35,576 bases of DNA from Chara braunii (GCA_003427395.1 BFEA01000003.1:622671-658246), one strand, 5' to 3'; positions 19,560-29,994 are shown, counted from the stretch's first letter. Numbers and translations are program-made. The notes: generated by a model from the sequence alone, not told the origin.

Positions 19560-19905
19560 CGGACGCAACGCTGGTCTTAGGGACCAGCACGGAGGTCGAG
19601 GACCTTGAGTACGCACCTCCTTTTATTGATCTATGGATTCCTTGCGTGTTCGGGATGCTGGTGAAGGTCCTTGGTCCCACCGTCTTAAGACCTGGGCCGA
19701 ATAAGTCGACATGCATGCAAGTCGGTGGGGGATTAGCCCACGAGGCGGAAGAAACATGGGTCGCGCAGGCCTTTTTGTGGGTATACTGCCCACCAGCTGC
19801 GAGCCTGCTGTGAGAAGTTTATGTGTGAGCATGCCCTTTGGGACCCGGACTGGTGGTGAGCCTCACCGGGCGCAGTAGGACGGGTACGCCGGAAGGAGGC
19901 CGCGG
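19560..19905 (+). pseudogene. 28S rRNA fragment (D2 region), plus orientation
   Basis: On +, GTCTTAAGACCTGGGCCGAA, then CGACATGCATGCAAGTC, then TTAGCCCACGAGGCGGAAGA, then TGTGAGCATGCCCTTTGGGA match the same 28S stretch found on - at 18700-18860. Flanking sequence fits D2. It is diverged and incomplete, and head-to-head with the long 28S copy. Confidence 0.8.
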
Positions 19906-19916
19906 GGTTGCAGGAG

Positions 19917-20058
19917 CCAGCCACACAAAAGCCTTCTCCGCCTCGATCGTCAAAGTTCTCATTTTAATATTTGCTACCACCACCAAGACCCGTGTCAGGC
20001 CCGACACGTCTAAGCCCGTACTTTGGGCTCACACCCTCAGCTCCGTGGCCGTTGTTGG
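19917..20058 (-). pseudogene. 28S rRNA fragment, minus orientation
   Basis: The + strand words AAGTTCTCATTTTAATATTT and GCTACCACCACCAAGACC correspond to 18020-18060 of the main copy (AAGTTCTCATTTGAATATTT). It is therefore a piece of the 28S at a different position and in the opposite orientation to the fragment just left of it. Confidence 0.8.
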
Positions 20059-20125
20059 TATGTGGGTTGCCCATTGGGGACCCGAAAAGGGGTGAATGGC
20101 ACGGGGGTTGGGACAGTCGGGGCAA
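20059..20125 (+). pseudogene. Short 28S rRNA fragment, plus orientation
   Basis: TGCCCATTGGGGACCCGAAA followed by GGGTGAATGG resembles the 28S block GCATGCCTGTCGGGACCCGA followed by AAGATGGTGAACT. It is very short and its edges are approximate. Confidence 0.5.
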
Positions 20126-20225
20126 TATAGCAAAGCCACACAGAACAAAGGCAAGACCAGCATGGCTGAGACTGCAAAGCTGCTTTTATGAGACGATTGT
20201 CTGCGGGACTCGGGTATAAAGCTAG

Positions 20226-20240
20226 AAAAAAAAAAAAAAA
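20226..20240. repeat. Poly(A) tract (15 nt)
   Basis: An A-run on + at the end of the 28S fragment cluster. It could be a retroposition tail of the plus-strand piece. Confidence 0.6.
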
Positions 20241-20454
20241 CTTACCAGCCTGTTTCGTAGTTAGACTCCTTCAAAGTTCCCCAGAGCATTGAGCCGTGTG
20301 ACCAAGGGACCGCTCGCTACTATGAATAGGCAGCGGGGGAGAGCACGACGGACAACAGGGAGGGAAACTCAATTTGGGCGCAAAATCGTGTCGAATGCAT
20401 TCGGAGGACAAACAATGGAGGAACGCTGACATAGCGGGAGTAGAAAGCGTGTAA

Positions 20455-20662
20455 CCCACCCGTTCCTTGATGGAAACGAGTGGGAAAGGAGGCTTATGCA
20501 AGCCTCTTTGACAAGGTGAATTTGTAAGAAGTGTTAGAACAGCGGGAGGATTAGTGAAGCGGGAGATGGTTGATAAAGGAGCTGCGCGAAAGATTGAGAG
20601 GAGCGGCTACGACAGAGGTCGGAGACGCATATCCCGCTCGGTTCATGGTGAAAACGAGCGGG
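20455..20662. repeat. Two related hairpins about 180 bp apart
   Basis: 20455-20484 pairs CCCAC/GTGGG and CGTT/AACG with single-base bulges. 20633-20662 has perfect 8-bp arms CCCGCTCG/CGAGCGGG. Loops are similar (TTCCTTGATGGAAA and GTTCATGGTGAAAA), and upstream flanks align loosely. It appears to be a diverged tandem repeat with a conserved stem. Confidence 0.65.
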
Positions 20663-21640
20663 GGAAAGTGGTAGGAGAAGGTTTTGGGCCGGGGGGAATT
20701 CGATGACGAAATCAGAATGGCGAGTGCGGGAGTGTAAAGGGAGTTAGGAAGAAATGGGGGTGCGCTGCAGTGCAGCGATGGCAGAAAGCGGAGGAGAGGG
20801 AGAGTAGAATTGAAATAATTTGGTCATTTCTTGACCAATTTTAGCGATTTTAGATGTTGTACTGAGGTTCTAAAGCGTTACAAATCGTTTGGCCGCGACG
20901 GATTTTCTGTTTGAGTAACAGTTTAGGTGGTATGTGTGAGAGGAGCCGTGCCTAGTGGTAAATGCGTTGTTCTAACGTAAAACGAGAATGTATCTCCCCA
21001 CGATTAGGGAAGAAATCATCCTCGTTTCGCATATTTTGATGAGTGATGCAGCGTGATCTTAGTCGAGCGCATCAGCATCAAGATCCAACTTGTGAAAACG
21101 GTGCCCATCGTTGCGATCCCGTCACTAAACCATCATGGTGGTGATTTCGTGTTGAAGTGCTCGTCATGTCCGCTATGGCCGAGATCATTGCCGCCTAGCT
21201 CGCGGTGATTGTTTTCTACCCCTGCTTAAGCTGCAGTTCTTATCAAGTTGTCATCGCTGCCCGTACTGCTCAATATTGAGCATGGTCGAGGTGTTTAGAG
21301 CGGTGTTCATGCTGTTCATTGTGGCTATAGTCGTTACCGGGGTGATCATTGTGGCGATGCGCTTCAACCAGGTGATGATTGTCCGCCTGGCAGAGGAGCC
21401 GAGGTGCTCACATTCATTTTCGACACCTAGGTGTTTATCTGCATGCTTGGCTATGAGGCGCTCTTAATTGTAGGAATAGGAAGATAACCGATACGAACAA
21501 CGCAGGCACGTGTGCACGACACACACACGCACACACAAAGAGAGAGATTGAAAAAGAAAGGAGGGAGAAAGGGTTGGATGAGTATGGATGAGGGGCCGAA
21601 GAATGTGTAAAGGCGGGAGCAGGTGATGCAAAGTATACTT
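20663..21640. other. Unassigned, no gene
   Basis: It contains a tRNA/SINE-like stretch (20945-21015, A-box-like TGCCTAGTGG), a foldback at 20816-20841 and a 16-bp perfect palindrome TGCTCAATATTGAGCA at 21267-21282. No coding signal was trusted. Confidence 0.4.
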
Positions 21641-22580
21641 ACCTAGCAAGGGGATATGTATTATTCCACGTTTTAGTGGAAGATTTATTGTCATATTGGC
21701 TTACGAAAGGTATAGCACGAGCGGCGGACTCTTGCTGCATGTATCTTTCCACATTCCGACTTAAAATTCATTCTCATTTTAAAACGTCGGTGAGCAGGGC
21801 ATTATGAACATACTCTTGCACGTCTCAGGGTAAGCATTGTGCACTGTCAACTACGGTAGTTCGCAACTATTATGATGCGGCACAATGTAGGAGGCAACTG
21901 CTGCTTGCTAAGCACCACATTTCGTTGTGCCATGCTAGGATCTGCAGAAGGTCTTACTGCGTTGCCGTCATTGCTTCCATCGGTGCACTCACCTTTTTGG
22001 TTGCACCGAGTAGAAAGGAAAGAGAGGTGAGGATAAAAATTTATCTGTTGGTCAGCTGGACACCTTCCCCGACAACCGGAGCAATAAGGAGAACGAGTTG
22101 GAGACTCACCTATTGACGGAGATCGTTATGAATCCTACCATGTGGAGTAGAGAGGACCGAGAGATAGAGTTGAAAACTTACCTGAGGAGCGATTTTTACA
22201 AATATCCCATTGAACGAAAGAGCCAAAGAATGAGCCGTGAGAGTGATGACTTGGTGGGGTGTTTGTTCCCGAACGGGAGCAGCTGGAGACTGTCGAGCTG
22301 AGCAAAACCGTCTTGTCAATGACAGTAATGAATGGCAATCTGGGGCTTGAAGGCTTACCTGTTAATCTGTGCGCAATCCGGCCTGTCGAGTGGAATGATG
22401 TGAGCCCAGCCGTATGATTGTAGGCTTAACTGTTGGCCACCGCACGAACCATTGTGTGGATCAAAGCAGTTGCAAGCAGGAGGGGACGTGTCGGGTCACT
22501 CGTCGGTTGATACGTCGCCCATCCTACCGGGCCAAGGTGGTATGAGGCCAACCCGGGGTTGGATACTTACCGAGTTTTGG
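21640..22580 (-). other. Array of 5' splice-donor-like motifs on the minus strand
   Basis: On -, donor-like sequences occur near 22569 (CTCG|GTAAGTATCCAAC), 22430 (CAG|TTAAGCCTACAA), 22358 (ACAG|GTAAGCCTTCAAG), 22181 (TCAG|GTAAGTTTTCAAC), 22105 (ATAG|GTGAGTCTCCAAC) and 21648 (CTAG|GTAAGTATACTT). The shared continuation C-A-A-C/G goes beyond a donor consensus, so these are probably related repeat units or very short exons. No protein could be assembled. Confidence 0.45.
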
Positions 22581-23390
22581 TAATGAAGGCATGACCGATA
22601 CTTGTGTATGCTCTGCACAATGCATGGTCATGGACTGCGTTGCTGTCACACTGTGGGGCGGTAGAAATAAGGCTCTGTTTTCTTTCTTTTGATCACAGCC
22701 CCTATCTTGAGCAGTGGTTTGTGCATTTTTTGTCACGAAGCGACAAAGTGGCTGAGCCTTTGAAGGGGGCAGGGTCCTTGTTGCAAGGTGGGAGAAGCCG
22801 CCGACAAGTCTGCAGTAGACAGTTTGACTTTGTTTTGACCAAGCTGTTGCATGTGTTTTGACCATCATTGCGGGGCCCTCAGGCGGTAGAAGATAACATA
22901 GCCCTCTCCTAGGAGTTGAGTCGGTCCCTCTCTTTTATCTTGAGCGTTTGAAACCCCTCCTTCTTCCCCTCTTACTCTCAGTCTAGTCCTGTTCTGAGAG
23001 GAAGGCGGCAGGCGGGATTGCAACCCGTAGGACCGCAGCAAGACTCTGTGGGGATTCCGCCCACCGATTGAGGGAACTCTGCCGGAACTCGGGAGGAGTT
23101 CAGGAGGCAGGGAATTGAGAGGCAACCTTCCATCCCCATCTATAAACCCAGTATAACCCCTATTTGTATCTCTTGCTATGTTTGACTGAATATACTGCTT
23201 GTACCCTTACTTTGACTTTAAGTTTGACTTTCATGACTTAAAACAGATTTAAATAAAGGAAGGTATGCGCAATGTCAGTTTCAGGTTTGTTGTCTGACCG
23301 AAAGCAGATTGTGGGTTTGCATCTGAGGGAAGGATGAAAGGAAGGCTATTTTGCTTGAGTCTGACCGAGTCTATCAAGGGTTGGGCTAGT
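22581..23390. other. Unassigned, no supported gene
   Basis: A minus-strand open frame (22524-22868) reads into the donor-like site at 22569 but resembles no family. A plus-strand TATAAA lies near 23143. Otherwise unremarkable. Confidence 0.35.
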
Positions 23391-24285
23391 CTCAATAAGT
23401 TTGGGGAGACACAGTGCTATGTTTATTTTTGAATTGTTTGGAGAACCAGACATTTTCCATAAGTTTGGGTGGTCTGATTGCTCTGACTTGCGAGGGTTGT
23501 TTGTGGCTGAGTTATTAGGGACCAAGCATTGTTCTATAAGTTTTTGTGGTTTAGTGGCCTTATTTATTTTGGGTTTGTTCAGTTTCTTTTTGTTCTGAAC
23601 GAGGGGGTCTGAGCATGTTCCATAAGTTTTGGTGGTTCAGCCTCTTCCTGTTTTATTTAAGGGAATGAATCAAGCAGAGGACCAGACATGTTGCGTAAGT
23701 TTGGGTGATCTTCGTCCAATGTCATGCACATGCTGAAATCAAAAGAGTATAACTTGGCTATATTTTATTACTATCCTACTTATGAACAGGCTACTCATGC
23801 ATGGTTCCATAAGTCTGGGTGGTCTGACTATAGCTTATCACAAACTGAAGAGAGTATTAATTAAAAATAAATTTGCGGTACGAAGGCGCAAACCAAATCT
23901 CGAGCTGAAGATGATCGGTTCAATTATATGCTACCGCAAAAACCTAAGTGCAGACAATTATATATAATCGGGCTATCCTAAACAGTTCAGGACGACTAGG
24001 ACATCCTAGTCATATGCCCAAAGAAGAGAAAAATTGTTGTGACCTGTGTTTGTGTATATTCAATGGTTAAGTTAAATATGTTTCATAAGTTTAGTTGGCC
24101 TAGCTTTATGCCCTATGTAAGCTGGGTATAAAGGGATAAATCATTGAAAGGCTATGAACTATTGTTTGATAAGTTTGATTTACGGATGGTGAAAGTATTT
24201 ACCTTTGTGGTGTGATCTTGCATGTGGCTGAGTGAGATTACTGTTTGGTCTGAGGTTCAGTTTAATAAGTACTTGCTTTAGATGT
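23391..24285 (+). repeat. Degenerate array of a CATAAGTTTGGGTGGTCTGA motif
   Basis: About nine copies or part-copies lie near 23395, 23458, 23534, 23621, 23695, 23809, 24084, 24168 and 24264. The best are CATAAGTTTGGGTGGTCTGA (23458) and CATAAGTCTGGGTGGTCTGA (23809). Spacing is irregular (about 63 to 275 bp). The function is unknown. Confidence 0.6.
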
Positions 24286-24400
24286 TCGCCACGTGCTAAA
24301 GCCATAAGAGTTAGTTTTAATTTCTGCATTTTTAAGCAAAGTTTATTTTACTTAGGTCGATTTTTGTATTTTTTGGGATCATTTATTGTACTTGGTCTTG

Positions 24401-24870
24401 TATAAATCTTAGTAAGATACTTTCTCTACCGGAAGTGCTGCTGAAATTTCTACAAAACCAAGAAGTTAGTCAGATTTTGTCTTTGCAAAGTTCAGTTTGT
24501 CTGACTTTTATATATCACTTGGTAAAAATCTGAAAAGTTTCATTTTCTAAAGAGATTGCTGCCCAAAATTTTGCTAGTTCACGAAGTTAGACAAAATTGG
24601 ACCTTGAGAAGTCAAAGTCACTTTTGATTATGAACTTAGGTTTGTATAAATCTTGGATAAGCATTTTTTTAAAGGAAATGTCGCTAAAATTTTTACAAAT
24701 TTAAGGAGTTAATTAAATTTTATCGTAGTTGAACTCAGGTTTTGCTCTGGGTTCATATCTGACTTAGTAAAAATATGAAAAGTGTTCTTTTCTAAAGGGA
24801 GTGCTGCCCATATTTTTACTAATTCAGGGAGTTAGACAAAATTTGACTTTCCAGAATTAGAGATTATTCT
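24401..24870 (+). repeat. Tandem repeat, unit ~122 bp, four diverged copies
   Basis: Units start near 24401, 24522, 24645 and 24767. Shared blocks are GTAAAAATNTGAAAAG, TCTAAAGNNAGTGCTGCCCA, TTTTTACTAATTCAGG and GTTAGACAAAATTTGAC. Adjacent copies differ at many sites. The last copy runs into the assembly gap. Confidence 0.75.
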
Positions 24871-25377
24871 NNNNNNNNNNNNNNNNNNNNNNNNNNNNNN
24901 NNNNNNNNNNNNNNNNNNNNNNNNNNNNNNNNNNNNNNNNNNNNNNNNNNNNNNNNNNNNNNNNNNNNNNNNNNNNNNNNNNNNNNNNNNNNNNNNNNNN
25001 NNNNNNNNNNNNNNNNNNNNNNNNNNNNNNNNNNNNNNNNNNNNNNNNNNNNNNNNNNNNNNNNNNNNNNNNNNNNNNNNNNNNNNNNNNNNNNNNNNNN
25101 NNNNNNNNNNNNNNNNNNNNAGAATAATCTCTAATTCTGGAAAGTCAAATTTTGTCTAACTCCCTGAATTAGTAAAAATATGGGCAGCACTCCCTTTAGA
25201 AAAGAACACTTTTCATATTTTTACTAAGTCAGATATGAACCCAGAGCAAAACCTGAGTTCAACTACGATAAAATTTAATTAACTCCTTAAATTTGTAAAA
25301 ATTTTAGCGATATTTCCTTTAAAAAAATGCTTATCCAAGATTTATACAAACCTAAGTTCATAATCAAAAGTGACTTT
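24614..25377. repeat. 257-bp inverted repeat centred on the assembly gap
   Basis: 24614-24870 and 25121-25377 are reverse complements. I found one mismatch (GTCGC on the left against the complement of GATAT on the right, near 25308). The arms touch the N-run symmetrically, and the sequence beyond each arm is unrelated. It could be a true palindrome that stopped assembly, or a mis-join of two copies. Confidence 0.9.
24871..25120. other. Assembly gap, 250 N
   Basis: Exactly 250 consecutive N. The size may be a placeholder or an estimate. Confidence 0.99.
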
Positions 25378-26040
25378 TAGGTCTACCTTACGTTAGGCAT
25401 TGGCTTAGAGGTTAGCTTAGGCTTAGCTTGTAGAAGGGTATTGGGCGAAGATGTGCTATGGAGCTGTATTTTCCATACACTAATGAATTTAACTTGGGAA
25501 TTGACCCGTCTTGTGTTACAAGTCCCCTTGATCGCTTGATTCCGGACTTGAGTTTAGATTCAACTTGATCCTACGAGGTCATCGTTTGTTATCACTGATA
25601 ACAGTCCGGTTGCCGGTTTGTCGGTTTACGACTCAACTCCACTCCACTCTCATTACTCGACCTAAAAAGGCTTTAGCCCTGGTAGGTTTTATTGTTTTAT
25701 TAAGATTTTCACCGAGACTTTTATTGAATGACCATTTAACATAGGTATTAAATATTTAATTATGGAAGGTTGGATAAAGGTTGGGGCTTGAATGACTAAA
25801 GCGAGGGGTATGAGTATAGAGAGTGGTTGAAGTTGACTCCGTGTACTGTGTTGACTTTTGGTTGACTCTTTGGTGTGATTGCAGATATGTTATGTGGTTC
25901 AGATCTTGGATTTGATTGTTTGCGATCACATACATATATATGGCGGTGAGGAGTCCCACTGTGATTGTAAGAAGTGATTGTCACATACTTATTCCTCTTT
26001 TTATATATGTACATGTACATACCTATGTTTGGGTGGTTCG
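25378..26040. other. Unassigned, no gene
   Basis: AT-rich. It contains short direct repeats of GGTTAGCTTAGGCTTAGC (25411-25430) and an ATATAT/ACATGTACAT stretch (25930-26020). No coding signal. Confidence 0.4.
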
Positions 26041-26960
26041 CGTGGCCTAAGGGGGCCACGCTTAAGGGATAAATTGGGGTCAAGATTGAGAAAGGAAGGG
26101 GAATTCCCTCCCTTTACTGATTGCTTGGTTTTTAAAAGATTTCTTATCCGGACGTTGGTCCTGGGCCTGAATTCGAGGTCCTTGTCCAAAACATCCCAGG
26201 TTGTAAACTTTGCATACAAGGAATCACCCCCCGCGCAGAGTTTATTTGCCCTGCCCATTGGGGCACTCAGCCTAAAGGTCGGAGGTGCCACGAAGGCCGC
26301 ACGACTGTTTCTTTAGTCGTGCAATATCGTGAAGGGGTAAACCTTCACGATACTTCAAGATTGACACTTGAGCGTCACAAGCGGTAAACAATCCCGCTAG
26401 GGACCGCTTGATTATGGAGACTGCATAGTACTCCATCATCACGACTGCATGCATATTCATACATTGTTAGTCGATATGGGAAGGTTCTGTATCCGTGTGG
26501 TGTTACTCTAAGTCTCGCGTGTATCGCCTATCCAATTTCCGCATCGGAAAGTTATAGGATGGTTACCGAAGGGATTAAAATCGTGTGGGTTGTTTTGTTT
26601 GTATCGATGTGTGTGTGTATTTTATTTTTTATGTCTTTAGAGTAGTGTGCGCGTGGTGTGTGGGAAGCGTCTTAGTCGACCGACGACGGGTCCCGCTTGG
26701 GACCTAAGCCCCTCAAGACGTTAGTTCACGTGCGGATCCGATAGAGGTGTAAAACCGCACGTAACCTGTATGCTACATAAAATAAAAAATGCCCTCGGCT
26801 CGTCCACCTCTCCGATTGCAGCTGATTAGCTTTCGTACTGTGGACTGGTAGCTCAACGGGGATACACTCACCAAAAGGAGGTGACAACTCCCGTAAGGTG
26901 CAGGTAAGTCGTGCCTCGCGTAGGCCCTATCCCATTGTAGGGGCTCGCGAGAGGTATGGC
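26041..26960 (+). other. Hairpin-rich region, candidate structured RNA or foldback elements
   Basis: Successive perfect stems are 26041-26060 (CGTGGCC/GGCCACG), 26299-26322 (GCACGACT/AGTCGTGC), 26325-26352 (TATCGTGAAGG/CCTTCACGATA), 26378-26410 (CAAGCGGT/ACCGCTTG), 26415-26437 (ATGGAG/CTCCAT), 26527-26558 (CCTAT/ATAGG outer with TTTCCG/CGGAAA inner), 26690-26705 (GGTCCC/GGGACC), 26728-26762 (ACGTGCGG/CCGCACGT), and an imperfect one at 26914-26955. I recognise no known RNA family. Confidence 0.45.
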
Positions 26961-27600
26961 TGACGCACTCGGCCGGAGCGGCTTGCGGAAACTCCATAAG
27001 TATCACAATGAGGAATAAATCAACTCCTTCGTGACGCATCCGGAAGGGTCCCATCCCATTTTGTGCGGTGCTGGAGAAATACGCACGGTAGGTGGCGTCG
27101 TTGCCGGGGATAACAAAAGCTTACCGTTGTCCTTGGTGGAACGACATCCGGGTATGGGATTAAGGAGAAGATATGCATATAAGGAAAAATGAAGTATGCG
27201 ATGCTTGGTTTGACTATCTATGTTGGACGGATATTACTAATATAATAAGTTTTACTTTTGTTTTGATAGGCTGCCTGATCTAAGGGATCATTAGAGAAAT
27301 CCTGTAGAAGAAGAGGACCCTATTAAGATGGGTTCAAAGGAAAGAAACAGGTAGTAGTATTAGATCTGGTCCGCGAAGTAACTATGTAGGAATGCTGATA
27401 GGCACCATGGTACGTCAGAATGCTGAATGAAAGTTTTTATCTCTTCTTAACATGGAAGTGGAAACATATTATTCGTTAAAAAAGACATTATATTTTAAAT
27501 TGGTACTTGCAAATGATTAATTTCATCTTAAAATCACCATATTTTGGACTTGAATGAAACTTAGGATACGAGTGGTGAACCCGAAGAATGGAATTGACAG
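26961..27600. other. Unassigned, no gene
   Basis: Moderate GC to about 27180, then AT-rich. No open frame with family resemblance. Confidence 0.4.
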
Positions 27601-27605
27601 TCCAT

Positions 27606-28630
27606 AAATTGAAACTGAACTGGCAATTCAAGGCAATCACGTACTGAACATGATGGATTAAGTGTGGATTTCATTGCATTTCCATAATTTTGTAACTTAA
27701 AAGTCGTTACGGTAATAACATGGAGTTGTCAGAAATTGAAACTCAAAAGAAGTTTCACTGTTACACTCAATGCAACGGGACACTGAACAACAAATTGAAT
27801 GTTGAATCTTGATTTCATCACACCTTGCTCAATTTTGTATGAGCATTGAATCGGACCTATTTTACATGACATTGTGACTCACATTCATTTATTGAAACTC
27901 AATCGAAGTATGACTTTAAGGTTGCAATCAAATGGTAAACGTGATGGTTTAAGTATGGATTCCGTCACACTTCGATAATATGTATACTAAGTTAAACTTA
28001 AAAGACGTAACTGGTGTGACTTGCATAAATTGAAACTCAATCTAAGAGTAAAGGCAATCATATGGTAAACGAGATGGTTTAAGTATGGATGTCAACGCAC
28101 TTAGGTAATTTATATACTACTAACTTAAAAGACGTAATTGGTGTGCCTTGCATAAATTGAAACTCAATCGAAGAGTAAAGATCATAACACGGTGAACGAG
28201 ATCGTTTAAGTATGAATTTCATCGCACTTCGATAATTTTGAACTTCATCGCACTTTGAGAATTTATGTTTAACTTACTTAAAAGACGTAACTGGCATGTC
28301 ATTATCATGCATTAAAATTCACTCGAACAATAAAGTTAACGTAATGAGACACAGAACGACAAGGTTGCGAATGACCTTTGAGTCTTCACCACACTTCGAT
28401 TAATTTCGTATATTACTAAGCATTGAGTCAAACGTACTTTACATGACATTGTATGAAGCAGAAACTGAAAGTCAATCGAAACGTCAATGCAATCACATGG
28501 TAAACAATATGGTTTAAGTATGGATTCCAACGCACATCGATAAATAATCATAAACTGGCATGACATTGTCATATTGAACTTAAATTCAAGTGAGTACTAT
28601 GGATTTCGTTTCACTTCAAGAAACATCGTA
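27606..28630 (+). repeat. AT-rich satellite, unit about 125-160 bp
   Basis: Copies begin with AAATTGAAACTCAATCGAAG-like words near 27606, 27733, 27891, 28027, 28154, 28311 and 28461. Later blocks in each unit are GGTTTAAGTATGGATT, CGCACTTCGATAATTT and TTAAAAGACGTAACTGG. Spacing varies from 126 to 159 bp. Copies 28027 and 28154 are the best match. Confidence 0.85.
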
Positions 28631-28694
28631 ATCATGAAAAATTAGAAGTTGACAATTGTATGCACACGTGCAAGAAATCGGAAATGCAAGACTG

Positions 28695-28770
28695 AACTAC
28701 GTCTAAATTAAATGCTACGAGTCAACCCAAGATCAAACTACATCTAAAATAAATGTTACGAGCGACCATA
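28695..28770 (+). repeat. Short tandem duplication, unit 41 bp
   Basis: AACTACGTCTAAATTAAATG (28695) and AACTACATCTAAAATAAATG (28736), each followed by CTACGAG or TTACGAG. Confidence 0.7.
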
Positions 28771-28816
28771 ATCTAAACTTTCTGAAACGCTACCATTTAC
28801 AAATCTAAAGTTTTTG

Positions 28817-29400
28817 TCAGCGTATCAGCGTCACATGACAACCACACCCGTATAAGGCATTCAATGATGACCCGAAAGCCAGGGGTTGTGGCTGTCCCTT
28901 CGTCGCCACATTAGAGAATACCGAAATGTATTTCATCCTTACAAACCTACCGATACCTGCCAAGGATTTACCGATGACGTCACAAACACAACATGCCACT
29001 TGCTCTACCTCACGCCACTTATGAACCTCATCAATTTGACCAACAATCTCCAAATCGGACTGTCTGTTCTCGTAAAGAAGACGCAAATTCTCCATGTTGC
29101 GACCATAAATTCTAAGCTCGTTGCAAGAAACTAGCACTATAGCGTCTACCAAAGTCCGCTTTCAGTTTGAAGATGCCACACACAACACTCTACAAACGCC
29201 AGATCCAGCCAAAGACAACCGTCACAACAATATGACACATCATGCGGCCGCGTTCTGACACCACACAACGGATATCGTTCCAAAAACTGATTGTAGGACG
29301 CACAGTCCAACAACTCTTCTTTCAAGTTCGCAGACCACACGCGAGGTGACCTCGTGATGTTATCAAGGCAACAGTAAAACCGCTTATTCTCTTCCTGTCT
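28817..29400 (-). pseudogene. Coding-like minus-strand segment, unrecognised
   Basis: Two overlapping frames, 29146-29400 ('RFYCCLDNITRSPRVWSANL', 'LERYPLCGVRTRPHDVSYCC') and 28817-29152 ('GRNMENLRLLYENRQ', 'RFVRMKYISVFSNVATKG', 'PLAFGSSLNALYG'), look protein-like and meet at a frame change near 29150. They may be the 3' end of the gene at 29470-32800 or of a different gene. No family known to me. Cys-rich around 29200-29250. Confidence 0.35.
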
Positions 29401-29469
29401 GCATGTGGCGTGCGGGGACGGTAGTTGCCTGACGCCAATGGCATAATGAGGTACTTTGATCAGGCTCCC

Positions 29470-29733
29470 TCACTCCATCGCGGAAGCAAACTTGTACTCC
29501 TTATGCCATGGACATATCCTTGCCAACATCGCTCTATCCCATTCTGCCTCGGACCACGCATCGAGAGGCTTGTCCAAGAAGGGGACGATGCTCATCCACG
29601 TGTCGTTTTCGAACTCCGTTGTCATCGACTCGAGAATTTCGGTATTGCCTCCTGAACCACGCAATCCGGTTGCACAAGGGTGAATGAGATACGAATAACC
29701 ATGCCAATGGGCCATCACTCCTGTCGCACTCCC
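29470..29733 (-). CDS. Probable exon of the DUF7869-like gene
   Basis: On -, a pyrimidine-rich stretch and TTGTGCAG|GG form a good 3' splice site ending at 29734. The frame then stays open for ~87 codons ('GVMAHWHGYSYLIHPCATG', 'TWMSIVPFLDKPLDAWSEA', 'CPWHKEYKF') to a TGA. It is in phase with a possible donor CGAG|GTACAAA at 30138-30137. The function of this stretch is unknown. Confidence 0.4.
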   Translation of the reverse strand, partial: GSATGVMAHWHGYSYLIHPCATGLRGSGGNTEILESMTTEFENDTWMSIVPFLDKPLDAWSEAEWDRAMLARICPWHKEYKFASAME

Positions 29734-29994
29734 TGCACAAGACATGAAATGCAAACACAAATGAACATGAAATGTCGAAAAAGAGGAAAAATCGCCTTCA
29801 GGATTAACGTAATTTCAAAAATTGTTAAACCACCACCCAACCATCTTAAAAAATTCAACCCTAGACCATGGACAATGTTCGACACTTTGTCGTACTGCAA
29901 AATCATAGCAATTCACTAAGTGAAAAAAAAAAATGCTCCCATCCGAATTCCTGATCGTCCGAACAATTATTTTTAAAAATCGTACTCCCTCAAT

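Noticed and set aside
26001-26291. 96-codon minus-strand open frame in the hairpin-rich region
   Set aside because: It crosses perfect stem-loops and has no known motif. The structured-DNA explanation is preferred.
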